A DNA stretch of 38,977 bases from an uncultured Clostridia bacterium (GTDB lineage: Bacteria > Bacillota > Clostridia > Christensenellales > UBA1242). Each line of letters starts with the position of its first letter. The first letter of the stretch is position 1. Location of the stretch: assembly GCA_947632645.1 (NCBI GenBank), contig CANRQB010000008.1:1-38977 (forward strand), written 5' to 3'. Made by a program: the position numbers and the translations under genes. Below, one piece after another: positions 1 to 10,018 of the stretch. The notes below the pieces were generated by a model, which was given only the letters and a program-made list of their open reading frames with translations, had not been told where the DNA came from and ran no database searches.

Positions 1-274
1 CATCCACCATTTTTAACACGCGCTCCACCTCGCCGCCGAAATCGGCGTGGCCGGGGGTATCAACAATGTTGATTTTTGTGTTTTTGTAGTATGCCGAGCA
101 GTTTTTAGAAAGAATGGTTATGCCGCGCTCGCGCTCCAGCGAGTTAGAATCCATAACCCTATCCATAACCTCTTGATTGTCCCTAAACACGCCGCCCTGC
201 TTTAAAAGTGCGTTAACCAAACTGGTTTTGCCGTGGTCGACGTGCGCAATAATTGCAATGTTTCGTATATCCAT
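1..274 (-). CDS. typA: Translational GTPase TypA/BipA, N-terminal part (runs off left edge)
   Basis: Minus strand translates as [58 protein letters not shown]...[24 protein letters not shown]1, G2 and G3 motifs of a translational GTPase. Confidence 0.9.
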   Translation of the reverse strand, partial: MDIRNIAIIAHVDHGKTSLVNALLKQGGVFRDNQEVMDRVMDSNSLERERGITILSKNCSAYYKNTKINIVDTPGHADFGGEVERVLKMVD

Positions 275-628
275 CTTTTTTACCTATATATCCTTTTATA
301 TCTTTTATCTCGTGTAATTAAAATAAAAAAATTTTGCACAAGTAAAATTATATCCAATTTTGCAAATTTTGTCAACTAGTTGGGTAAATTTAGTTTAAAT
401 TTTTATGCATTTACAGCGCACGCTACCTTATATATAGATATTTATAGTAAATTAATGGCAAAAATAAGCGCCTTAAATTATAAATTTTAGGTTTAAAATT
501 AAAAAAATTGGAGAAAAATTATTAAATAAATAAAAAAATTTTAAAAAACACCTTAAAAATAGTTGATTTTTTTATTTAGTTTTGATAGCATTTTAGTAGT
601 TGATATGGTCAACAAAAAAGGAGAAAGT

Positions 629-913
629 ATGAATTCTATCGGTAAAGGCGATGTCTACAAAGAAGTAGCAGAAGCAGTAGGCGTCAGCGCAGCTCAAGTT
701 AAAGCTGTTTTAGAGGCAACTGGCGAATGCATTTCTAATCACCTTAAAAAAGGTGAAGAAGTTCATTTTATGGGCTTTATGAACTTTGGCATCAAAGAGA
801 AAAAAGCGCAAACCAAACTTAACCCATTCACTGGGCAAAAGATGAAAGTTGCTGCTTGCAAAGTTCCTACCGTTAAACTTAGCGCTGCTTTCAAAAAATT
901 GTTAAAGAAATAA
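629..913 (+). CDS. hup: HU-family DNA-binding protein
   Basis: MNSIGKGDVYKEVAEAVGVSAAQVKAVLEA...GFMNFGIKEKKAQTKLNPFTGQKMKVAACKVPTVKLSAAFKKLLKK; RBS AAAGGAGAAAGT before ATG at 629. The ORF track start at 563 is probably too early. Confidence 0.92.
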   Translation: MNSIGKGDVYKEVAEAVGVSAAQVKAVLEATGECISNHLKKGEEVHFMGFMNFGIKEKKAQTKLNPFTGQKMKVAACKVPTVKLSAAFKKLLKK

Positions 914-952
914 TTTAACAATAACCTTTTCAGCCAAGCTGACATAAGGGGA

Positions 953-983
953 CAAAAAAGAGGAGATCACTCCCCTTTTTTTG
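953..983 (+). terminator. Rho-independent terminator after HU gene
   Basis: aaaaagaggagatcactccccttttttt: GGAG/CTCC-type stem followed by a T run. Confidence 0.6.
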
Positions 984-992
984 TTATGCTTA

Positions 993-2963
993 TTAATAAT
1001 AACAAATGTTCTTATTATATTTAACAAAATTTTTTTGCCAATCAGGAAATTTTTTAATATTTTCTATATAATAATCTCTTATGTTTGCGTAAAAAGCATT
1101 TTTGGCAAGCTCTGGGTCAAAAGAATATAAATGATGGGCAGTTTCTGTTACCACTTTTGCTGCAAAATCATCAGGCAGCGTGTAACCGCCCTCGGTTTCC
1201 TTTGCCTTTTTTGCCAAGTTTCGCAAGCCATTATCAAAAGTTACAAACGGTATTGGCTGGCCAGGTTTAACATTTGGATTATCCAGCACCAGCCTTTGCT
1301 CGTTTGGGTCAATTCGGGATGGAAGGTTTGTAATAAGAATTGCTTTGCGTGCAGTAACCCATTCACTCAATCCAACTTTTGCCACCACTTTATCATCCCT
1401 ATAATGCAAATAGTCTTCCAGCGGGAACAGACAGAATGCATAACCCTGGCCATCGCAATCCCAACAAGGGTCCCAAACATATTCGCCCTGCATATCATAC
1501 CAATCATCTTTAATTGTAACCTTTAACACCAAGTGGGAATAACGCCTTTCGCCTGTTTCTTTATCATAAAATGAAACATGCATAAACTCGCATTGAATGT
1601 TTGGGTCGCCCATTGTGTCCATATACGCTTTGGCGTGGCTTGCAAATCCGCTGCAAACAAAACCTTTTTGCTGCCGCTTTAATTCGGTTTGCTTTGAGTT
1701 GCGGCTGTCCTCCCCCGTTAAAAAGGTTCGGCTCTTTTCAAAATTTATAAAGCCCAGGCTGTCAAATAACTCTTTGATATTTGATGATTCTTGCACATTT
1801 TTTATCACCTGTTGATGCGGCTTTCTTAAATCATCAAATTCCTTTGTGTCGTTCATGTCCACCAATTGATATTTCCCTTTGGTTACAATATAATGCACCA
1901 AAAGCACTTTTTCAAACGGGGAGAGGTCCATTTTTTCTATTTTTTCAATATTCTTATTTTTCCAATAGTTTGCGTGGCGTACTTCATCATAAGTCCACAA
2001 GCGGTTTTTATCAAAAGGCAGCGGACCTTGCGGATAAAATTCGGAAAAATAAAGTTTATCCACTTTCCAATTAATAGAATTAAGCGTGTCTAGTTCCTCT
2101 TCTGTGTAGTTGTATGGCGCGACGATATCTTTGCGCTTTCGTTTTTTTGTTCCGTCTTCATCAATAACAAGTTCCAACTTTTTGCCATCTGCGTGTGCTT
2201 TTTGGTACAGTTCTGATATAAGTTTTTCAACCTCATCAAAATGTTCAAACAACTCATGGCGGTTTATTGCAATGTGATAATATTTTTGCGAATTATCTTT
2301 GTTCTCCACAATTTTTTGACGCAGCCATTTTATGTCGTCCTCTATAGTTATATATCTTGGCTCTTTAAGTCCAAGTTCTATTGTTTTTACAATGTCAGCC
2401 CACTTTTTCCCCGACAAAAGGGTTTTATCTTTAAGGACAAGTCCATAATTCATGGTCAACAAAACTGCGCGCTCTTCTTGCTTGATTTCCTTATACAGAA
2501 GATAGATTTTTTCTCTTTCTTCTTTTTTTAGTGAATATTGATTTTCCTTAATCAGTTTTAAAATGTTGTTATACTCTTCTTGCTGGCGTTCAATTTCTTC
2601 TTCCGTCATGCTGCTGCGCTCGGCCAAAAGTTCGTTAAGTTTTTTGCGGTAAAGTGCAGTTTGCGTGGAATATAGCCCATCCACCTCGGCTTGAACATCT
2701 TCAAAACTTTCACCTTTCAATAACCTTTCCAACCTAACAACCCATGCCGTGGAAAGTTTTGTAACCGCCTTTCTATCTTTGGATAAATTTTGCTCGCCCT
2801 TTGCTCGGCTTAATTTGCGGTAGCGTTCAAGTGAGGAATACAATTCGTTTAACTCACTTTTTGTTGGCAATTTATGAGTTGCTTTATACTCGTTTTTAAT
2901 GCGCTTTTTTGTGGCCTTATCCAGTTCTGCATCCGCCATGCGTTTTATAAAATTCTCTGCCAT
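993..2963 (-). CDS. Large protein with a C-terminal transglutaminase-like (cysteine protease fold) domain
   Basis: Ordered catalytic-like motifs GFVCSGFA (Cys), YSHLVLKV (His), YVWDPCWD (Asp), as in transglutaminase-core domains; RBS ggagggagat before ATG at 2963 (MAENFIKRM). Confidence 0.7.
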   Translation of the reverse strand: MAENFIKRMADAELDKATKKRIKNEYKATHKLPTKSELNELYSSLERYRKLSRAKGEQNLSKDRKAVTKLSTAWVVRLERLLKGESFEDVQAEVDGLYSTQTALYRKKLNELLAERSSMTEEEIERQQEEYNNILKLIKENQYSLKKEEREKIYLLYKEIKQEERAVLLTMNYGLVLKDKTLLSGKKWADIVKTIELGLKEPRYITIEDDIKWLRQKIVENKDNSQKYYHIAINRHELFEHFDEVEKLISELYQKAHADGKKLELVIDEDGTKKRKRKDIVAPYNYTEEELDTLNSINWKVDKLYFSEFYPQGPLPFDKNRLWTYDEVRHANYWKNKNIEKIEKMDLSPFEKVLLVHYIVTKGKYQLVDMNDTKEFDDLRKPHQQVIKNVQESSNIKELFDSLGFINFEKSRTFLTGEDSRNSKQTELKRQQKGFVCSGFASHAKAYMDTMGDPNIQCEFMHVSFYDKETGERRYSHLVLKVTIKDDWYDMQGEYVWDPCWDCDGQGYAFCLFPLEDYLHYRDDKVVAKVGLSEWVTARKAILITNLPSRIDPNEQRLVLDNPNVKPGQPIPFVTFDNGLRNLAKKAKETEGGYTLPDDFAAKVVTETAHHLYSFDPELAKNAFYANIRDYYIENIKKFPDWQKNFVKYNKNICYY

Positions 2964-3103
2964 ATCTCCCTCCATAAATATTATACCACAATATACCCAA
3001 AAAGTCAATATTACAAACGAAAAAAGTGGCACACGCCACTTTTATTTTTTTAATTTTTTGCATCTCTTAAATATCAAAATTTTTTAAATAACAACCATAT
3101 TTT

Positions 3104-3237
3104 AATAGGCTGGTTAGAAACGAGCGAGACGAGGCTCGAAATTCGCGGAGGGCAGGAGTTTAGTGTGTCTAAATGACTGCCTACACGGATTTCAGTAAAC
3201 AAAGTATCGAGAAGTTTATAAACAGCCTATTTTTTTT
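3104..3237 (+). ncRNA. Candidate structured RNA or dispersed palindromic element
   Basis: Outer stem AATAGGCTGGTTAGAAAC/GTTTATAAACAGCCTATT (16 of 18 pairs) followed by T run; inner stems CGAGC/GCTCG, AAATTCGcG/CaCGGATTT, GGCAG/CTGCC, TTTAG/CTAAA. Confidence 0.45.
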
Positions 3238-3760
3238 GCTTTTGCATAGCCTTTTGCAATAACGCTTTAAGCTTTTCCACCCCACCAGTTAAAAACTCTT
3301 TGCGGATGCAGGTGAACTCCACTTTGTTAAACACAAGCACTATTCGGTCGGCATCCTCTATATAACTTGATACATTTTTAAGGTTATGTGTGGCAGAAAA
3401 TTCCGCTTGCCCATCCTTAATCATTTGCTCGGTTATAACGTTGTTTTCTATTTTTATATCTAGGCAGTCCATCTCGTCGAACCCCTGTTTTTTAAATGCC
3501 TTTTTCTGTTGCGAAACAAGGGTTAGCGGAATTATAAGATAAATAATCTCCAACACAACAAGTGCCACAACCAAAATTATATCCCAAATTAAGTTGCGCT
3601 TAAGCACAATGTCCGCCACCAGCATGCCCACCATAGCCACAAGCAAAATGGGTATCATAACTGCAATAATTTTATCCTGCAGGCGGCGTTGCGAACGGTA
3701 GACATATTTTGCACATTTGATGCTATCCTCTAGCGTGTATTTGTATTTGCAAGTAAACAT
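3227..3760 (-). CDS. YcxB-like membrane protein
   Basis: Two adjacent TM helices then a soluble C-terminal domain (IENNVITEQMIKDGQAEFSATHNLKNVSSYIEDADRIVLVFNKVEF...), YcxB-like layout; AGGAGG RBS. Confidence 0.65.
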   Translation of the reverse strand: MFTCKYKYTLEDSIKCAKYVYRSQRRLQDKIIAVMIPILLVAMVGMLVADIVLKRNLIWDIILVVALVVLEIIYLIIPLTLVSQQKKAFKKQGFDEMDCLDIKIENNVITEQMIKDGQAEFSATHNLKNVSSYIEDADRIVLVFNKVEFTCIRKEFLTGGVEKLKALLQKAMQKQKK

Positions 3761-3842
3761 TAATCCTCCTAAGTTAATTTTAGCATAAAATACAATTTTT
3801 GTTGTATTTAATTTGCACTTTTTTTTAATTTCAACAAAATTT

Positions 3843-6800
3843 TTATATCTTATCGCTCTGCTTATATTTTTTTATTGCCCTAACGCGCCGTACTACGATT
3901 ATAGTTACCACTACCGCAATTATAATAAGCACCAAAAGCACTATAAGCAAAATTTGCCACCAAGTAAGCAACGACCTATTTTTGATGATTATAAACAGGT
4001 TTGGTTGGTTTACACTGCTTAAATCAATTTGGATGTTGCCGTCCAAGGTGTAGTTTAGTTGAGTAGCTATATTATCGTTGTTTAGATGTATAACTCCACT
4101 TAGCCCGCTAGTGGTTGGAAGTTGCAACATAAGCTCGTTTGGCACAAAGCTTGTTGTGCTGCCTTGCACAAGTTTTATACGATAGCCGACCACAAACGCT
4201 TTATTTTTTAAATTGCCCGCGATGTAGCGATAAATTCTGTTGTAAGCGGATGTGTCTGCCTTAATGGTTTCCACCACCAGTTGCGCGTCAAACGGGATAA
4301 GCGACACTTTGTTAGGATTGGTTTTGCCAACCTCGTTAACCACCGACACTGTGCCAAATCCATCTACCGTTGTGCTTATTTTGTACGGATAGATAGATGC
4401 GCTAAGTTGTTCGTTTGGAAGTTTTAGCACATAATTTTTTGCAATTTCGCCACCAAAGATATAACTTAGCAAAGTGTCCAAATTCGCAATTTCTATCGGT
4501 TTATTTGCACCAATTTCGCTTGCATTATCCCCTGCAAATCTAGCATCGATTAAATCGTTTAGTTTTATGCTAGAATTGTAGTTATCTTTAATGTCGCTTT
4601 CGTTTAAACTGCAAACAAAACGATTATCTATTTCCACCACGTTTGTGCCGTCGTACACCTTATCCCTAAAGTGCAGATTTTGCAAGCGAATTTCTTTGTA
4701 TCTAATCATGGCAGCGCTATCTAGAATTGCCTCTTTATTAACTATAAAGTTTTTGTTGCCCACCAAATTTAGATTAGATAGTTTGATGTTGTATGGTTGT
4801 GTGCTTGCCTCGTATGGCTGCCTAGTATCGTTTGGATTTAATTTGGTTATTTCGGCACGCGGTTTTAACTCTGAATTGTTATTAAAGGTGAAATTATGGT
4901 CTAGATAGTGCACTACGATGTTTGTGCGCCCTAAGATGCTGCCGTCTGGTTGGATATTTAAACGCTTGTCCGCGCCGAAATCCAATTTAGGCAAAATGCT
5001 ATTAGCAAAATCCTCTTGCGAAATTATATATCCAGTTGGGCCGTTGTAATCCTTATAAAATATTTCTGCATCTGATGCCAAATTTACGGTTAAAGTAACT
5101 GGCACCACTTCCAAAATTATATGATACGAGTTAAAGCCCATCTGCTTTAGCCACAGCGGTGCCTGATCGTCGCTTGACGCATTCGCCACAATTAGTCCAA
5201 CAAGATATTGCCCAGCGTCCACAATGTCGTTTAGTTCCAGCGCATTTTCTTCCAAAATATTAAGGCCATCGGTTATTTTGTAGTATTTAAGTTGCACATA
5301 TTTGGCAAAATAGCTGCTTAGTGTTATGTTATTATCCGCAGCTTGACCGATTGTTAGCCCAAGCTGATGATAGCCAACAATTTTGCCTTGGTTTTGGCTT
5401 GGATTTATAAACAAATAATCGCCGTAGAATTTGTGAACTTTTTGCCCTTGCTGATCATCCAATTCGTGCCTGTAAAGCAATTCGTCGTATCGCCTAGTGC
5501 TGTGGAAAGCGCTATCTTCTATTTTTGGTTGAATTACAAGCTCTATTTTTACATCGTTTATATAATAATGTTCGATAGCAGAAAAGTTATCATTAACTAG
5601 GCTTGCACCCGCCAAATTTAAATCTATTGGCTGCCAAACAAACCCGTCGTTGGTTGCAACCTTTACATAAGCATTTACAGCCACAACAACAAGGTTTTCT
5701 GCATACTCTGAATTTACGCCACCGCCAAAACTGTAAGATAGTCTGGCGTGTGTTAAAAAGGTGAATGAAGTAGAAAAGTTGCCGTCGGTTGGCAAGGACG
5801 TATTTGTGTCTGGATTGTCGATGTGAATGTTAAGCGAAAAATAGTTTTGCCCATCCCTTTGATAAAATTCTGGGTCGGAAATATTTGTAGTATAAGTAAG
5901 TTGTTTTTGCAGTATGGTATAGCTAAATTTTATGTTTATTTGATTGTCTTCGGTTAGATATTTTAGCACGCTGTTTAGGTTAAACGATATAAAGTGATCG
6001 TAACTATCACTATCGGAAAAGTTTAATAGTTCGCCACCCACAAACACTTGCAATCTTAAACCATCTTTAAAGTGGATTTCGCCCAAATTTAGCCCGTGTT
6101 CGCTTCCCACTGCAGTTATAAAGTTCATGCCAATTTGCACTATATCCCTATAGTGAAGCGGGGTGTTAGAGTTATCTAGCACAAAGCCATTATCGCTATA
6201 TCTTAAATAGTTAAAGGTAGCGTCTACAAAGCCATATTCGTTTTCGTACTCTTGCAAATAATCCTCGCCCAGCACTTCAAATGTGGTTATTGTGGAAATG
6301 TTTAGCTGATTGTATGCAATTTTAAACTCGATAACTTTTATATCATTTTCTTGTTTAACCAAAAAGTTAAGCACATTAAAGCTGTTTATTTGCAGGCTGG
6401 CTTGATTAAACTCGCTTAAGTTGCCTTGCGGCATGTCAAACGCGATGTAGTTGTATGTATATCCGTTTTCGCGCACTGGGGCGGCATTTATAACAACGGT
6501 ATCGTACATGCGCACCTGTTGGCTTATTTTGCCATTGACCATGCTGTATGGATTGCCCGCGATATCCAAATCTACATCATCGGTTTTAACTTTAGTTAGG
6601 CGAATTTCGTACACCTGATAGGTAAGCCTATATTGATATTCGTCGTTGTTTAATATAGTTACATTAAGTGTGTCGCCCGCCACGCTATCCGCACTTAATG
6701 GTGCACCAAATTTGTTAAACCAGCCCTCGCCCAAAAGCCCATCAGGGATGCCACCAGTTACACTAACTGTTAACACTGTGTTATATGCAATATTTTCGTA

Positions 6801-9800
6801 CACATAACTATGGTCAACGCGCTTAGGGGTAAGTTCGGCTTGCGAAATCTGTATGGTTGGCAAGCTAGAAAGTACAAGGTCGTCATATTCTGGGCGGTCG
6901 CTATTTACACTAAACGAAATTGTTAAATTATATGTGTGAATAGTGTACTCTATAGTTAAAACTATTTCGCTTTCGCCATCCCCACTTATATTTACTATAT
7001 CTTCCAATTCCTTTAGCATAAACTGGTGATAAAATTGGTTGCCAATAGTTTGGTTGGTTTGCAAATTTTTAATTTCCAGCTCGGAATTTAGATAGATTCG
7101 GTTAGCATAATATCCGTCCGGCATAGTAAAGCCAAATTCCAAATTGGATACATTAAGGGTGGTGTACTCTTGCCCATCAAATTTTACAAAAGTATTTTGC
7201 CACTCCTCTTTAGCATCCGCAGTGCTGTTGGTTTGCTTAATTTTTATTGTGTAATCAATCTCTTTAAATTGCAAATTGAGGGTATATTTTGGATTGGACG
7301 CCAAAGTAAACTCTATTTTTATTGTATCGCCCGTGCTAACGCGCACATCCTCCAGCCCGTCTATGGTTGCGGTAAGGAAAGTGTAGCCAAAATTCATGCC
7401 CGAGCCATTATAACTATAGGCATCAAATTCAACGATGGTTTTGCCCGTTTCGATGTTTATAATCTGCCCAGTTTCTTTTAAAAACTCCGATTTTCCATTG
7501 TGCGTAACTTTTATGCGAGTTAAATTTATTGCGTTTAAATTTGTTACAACTTCTAAAAGCGTGGTTGGCTCTACAAAGCTTACCTCTACACGTGCATTAT
7601 TTAACAATTGATAATCTATATAGTAATCCTCGCCATTTTTTTGCTCGGTTAGCTTATTTATTCCATCTTCAAAAAAGCGATTGAATTGGTATTTTGTATT
7701 TTCTTGTTTGGTTTTAGGCGTTGCTACAAGTTTAATTTTATCGTACAAATGTAGCCCTGTTAGGTGAATGTTTATTTTATTATCTGTTTTGGTAATTTCC
7801 ACATTAACTCTGCCGTAGGCAGGCTCAACTTCGCTATTAGGATTTATAGTTGCATCAGTGTCGCCCGTTACAGCCTGCGATAGTTCAAGCGAAATATCGC
7901 CCATAAATATGTTTCCAAGCGCCGTGTCTTGGTTGGAATTTATATAATAATCCAAACTATAGCTGATATAATTAAACTCTACATTAAGGGTTATTATTTT
8001 GCCTACACTATCGGCAATTAAATCTGCCACTTTATATTGTATTGTGTTGCTGCTTAATTGCTGCCCAGCAAACGATACAAGTTCAAAGCCAGTGTTAACC
8101 CTAAAGTTTATAGAAAATTCGTCAACCAAAATAAATTTATTATCAAAGGTTATTTCGTCTTTAGGGTTGCTAACCCTTTCGCTTACATTAGAGTTATACA
8201 GTGTTACATAGCTAAATGGATGGATTTCGTTGCCGTTGTTGTTTAGCAAGTATTCTTTATTACCCGTTATTTGTACTGTATATTGGGTGTAGTTGTACAC
8301 CATGTAGATTATAATGTTTTGCGGACGGGTATCATCTATTTTAATGTCTTGTTTAGATATTGTTTCGCTTGTAGAAATTTCGCCTGAGATATCCCTTGTA
8401 AAGCCAACAAAGGTGTAGCCCAAATTGTTGCTTAACTCGGTTTGATTTATATCCTCCGTTGGACTTTGCCCGCGATTTAATGCTATGCTTTGCTCCACAT
8501 TCATGTCTGGCAAAATGCTTACGCCATCGCTTGTTTGCAAAACAAATTGGAAGTGCACAAAATAGTTATAACTATTATATTTAACCTGAATTTTGCTATC
8601 GTTTAAAATTTGGGATAAATCGCTTAAACTAGCCGATTCAAACTGATAGTAGTTATACCTTAATCCACCATCCTCGAAATACACCGCTTGCGGATAAATC
8701 GCTTGCGCACCGATGCCAAAATTATCGCGTGCTTGTTTTATTAAATATTTGTAGCTTGGTGTGCTATCTTGCTCGTTAAATTTATAGTAGTAGTTGGTTA
8801 GTTGTATTTGTTGCAGAATTAACTTGCGCGCTGTGTTGTCGGATAAATCTAACTGATTGCCGTCCAAATATGGCACAAACTCGATGTAAAACAATCTATC
8901 GCACTTTAAATTTAGTTCTATGTTATTGTCCTCTTGCAAATTAAGTTGCTCGCTAGTTAGGTTGAAATTTAGTTGAATAGCGGTTGTAACCCCTTGCTCT
9001 GTTTTACTTTTAGTTAGATAGGAAGAGATATCCGCATTGCTGCCATTATACACAAGGCTGGCGGCAGAAATATCGTAGTTTAGCGTGGATTGCTCTTCTA
9101 AACTATCAAATCCAACATGCTTAATTTTAAAGTTAACATCAATCTGCTCGCCTAAACGGAAACCGCCTTGCATAACATCCACTAGTTGTTCGTTTGGTGT
9201 ATCTTGCAAAGTTTGATGCACACAAAATAATTTATCCTCTACAACTTTGGTTTTGCCAACAAAAAAGTGTTTGCCATTTTTGTTTATTATTGTGTTAAGA
9301 TAGTACTCTCCCTGTTGCTCGGTATAATAAATTTTGCCAATTCCATTTATGCTAACGCTATCTAATTGGTTTAATTCATCTATCACGTTATAAAAATTAG
9401 TTATATCAAAATTATAATAAGTTTTAAAATCAAAAACGGGATTTATTTGTAAATTTTCAAATGCCTGACTTATGTACAAACTGCCATCGTAAAATTTATC
9501 GCCATTTGTTACATTGTATCTAATTTCATAATATGGCTGATTTTCTTCCTGCAAGTCAGGCAAATTTTCTTTGGTTTGCCCCTCTGCTGAAATAAATTTT
9601 ATTGGATGTGCGCCGCCATCGTCCCTTTCCAAATATTCGATACGCCAACCAACCAGTTTAAAGCCATCATACGCCCTTGCATAAAGCGTAGCCGAACTGC
9701 CAAGTGCCACTTCACCATAGCCCTCGCCCGCGCCATTTTCCAAATTGGAAAGATATGGGGTGTCGCCATTTACTAGGTAGTTACTTGCTACTGCATCGGC

Positions 9801-9902
9801 CATATCTACCGCCGCTTGCACACGCGTAGGTGAAACGGAAAAGATTAGTGAACCAATCACTAGCGCCATTATTGAGATAGCTGCCAACAATAATTTTTTC
9901 AT
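3843..9902 (-). CDS. Giant (2019 aa) membrane-anchored surface protein with InlB B-repeat-like and YDG/MBG-like domains
   Basis: Signal peptide MKKLLLAAISIMALVIGSLIFSVSPTRVQA; many ~100-aa beta-type repeats; KVYDGT (YDG-like); C-terminal TM LLTWWQILLIVLLVLIIIAVVVTIIVVRRVRAIKKYK; no LPXTG. Confidence 0.8.
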   Translation of the reverse strand: MKKLLLAAISIMALVIGSLIFSVSPTRVQAAVDMADAVASNYLVNGDTPYLSNLENGAGEGYGEVALGSSATLYARAYDGFKLVGWRIEYLERDDGGAHPIKFISAEGQTKENLPDLQEENQPYYEIRYNVTNGDKFYDGSLYISQAFENLQINPVFDFKTYYNFDITNFYNVIDELNQLDSVSINGIGKIYYTEQQGEYYLNTIINKNGKHFFVGKTKVVEDKLFCVHQTLQDTPNEQLVDVMQGGFRLGEQIDVNFKIKHVGFDSLEEQSTLNYDISAASLVYNGSNADISSYLTKSKTEQGVTTAIQLNFNLTSEQLNLQEDNNIELNLKCDRLFYIEFVPYLDGNQLDLSDNTARKLILQQIQLTNYYYKFNEQDSTPSYKYLIKQARDNFGIGAQAIYPQAVYFEDGGLRYNYYQFESASLSDLSQILNDSKIQVKYNSYNYFVHFQFVLQTSDGVSILPDMNVEQSIALNRGQSPTEDINQTELSNNLGYTFVGFTRDISGEISTSETISKQDIKIDDTRPQNIIIYMVYNYTQYTVQITGNKEYLLNNNGNEIHPFSYVTLYNSNVSERVSNPKDEITFDNKFILVDEFSINFRVNTGFELVSFAGQQLSSNTIQYKVADLIADSVGKIITLNVEFNYISYSLDYYINSNQDTALGNIFMGDISLELSQAVTGDTDATINPNSEVEPAYGRVNVEITKTDNKINIHLTGLHLYDKIKLVATPKTKQENTKYQFNRFFEDGINKLTEQKNGEDYYIDYQLLNNARVEVSFVEPTTLLEVVTNLNAINLTRIKVTHNGKSEFLKETGQIINIETGKTIVEFDAYSYNGSGMNFGYTFLTATIDGLEDVRVSTGDTIKIEFTLASNPKYTLNLQFKEIDYTIKIKQTNSTADAKEEWQNTFVKFDGQEYTTLNVSNLEFGFTMPDGYYANRIYLNSELEIKNLQTNQTIGNQFYHQFMLKELEDIVNISGDGESEIVLTIEYTIHTYNLTISFSVNSDRPEYDDLVLSSLPTIQISQAELTPKRVDHSYVYENIAYNTVLTVSVTGGIPDGLLGEGWFNKFGAPLSADSVAGDTLNVTILNNDEYQYRLTYQVYEIRLTKVKTDDVDLDIAGNPYSMVNGKISQQVRMYDTVVINAAPVRENGYTYNYIAFDMPQGNLSEFNQASLQINSFNVLNFLVKQENDIKVIEFKIAYNQLNISTITTFEVLGEDYLQEYENEYGFVDATFNYLRYSDNGFVLDNSNTPLHYRDIVQIGMNFITAVGSEHGLNLGEIHFKDGLRLQVFVGGELLNFSDSDSYDHFISFNLNSVLKYLTEDNQINIKFSYTILQKQLTYTTNISDPEFYQRDGQNYFSLNIHIDNPDTNTSLPTDGNFSTSFTFLTHARLSYSFGGGVNSEYAENLVVVAVNAYVKVATNDGFVWQPIDLNLAGASLVNDNFSAIEHYYINDVKIELVIQPKIEDSAFHSTRRYDELLYRHELDDQQGQKVHKFYGDYLFINPSQNQGKIVGYHQLGLTIGQAADNNITLSSYFAKYVQLKYYKITDGLNILEENALELNDIVDAGQYLVGLIVANASSDDQAPLWLKQMGFNSYHIILEVVPVTLTVNLASDAEIFYKDYNGPTGYIISQEDFANSILPKLDFGADKRLNIQPDGSILGRTNIVVHYLDHNFTFNNNSELKPRAEITKLNPNDTRQPYEASTQPYNIKLSNLNLVGNKNFIVNKEAILDSAAMIRYKEIRLQNLHFRDKVYDGTNVVEIDNRFVCSLNESDIKDNYNSSIKLNDLIDARFAGDNASEIGANKPIEIANLDTLLSYIFGGEIAKNYVLKLPNEQLSASIYPYKISTTVDGFGTVSVVNEVGKTNPNKVSLIPFDAQLVVETIKADTSAYNRIYRYIAGNLKNKAFVVGYRIKLVQGSTTSFVPNELMLQLPTTSGLSGVIHLNNDNIATQLNYTLDGNIQIDLSSVNQPNLFIIIKNRSLLTWWQILLIVLLVLIIIAVVVTIIVVRRVRAIKKYKQSDKI

Positions 9903-10018
9903 ACTAACCTTTTGTGTTTTATTTGATTTTTAATTTTTATATTTTGTGTTATAAAAGTTGTTTAGATTTTTGTGTGCTTTTTATTTTTTAATGTGTAATT
10001 ATAATTTAATTTGTGTGT

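Noticed and set aside
1085-2531. Several + strand ORFs (1085-1270, 1131-1526, 1597-1815, 1781-2074, 2241-2531)
   Set aside because: Antisense to the intact 657-aa CDS; low-complexity translations, no RBS.
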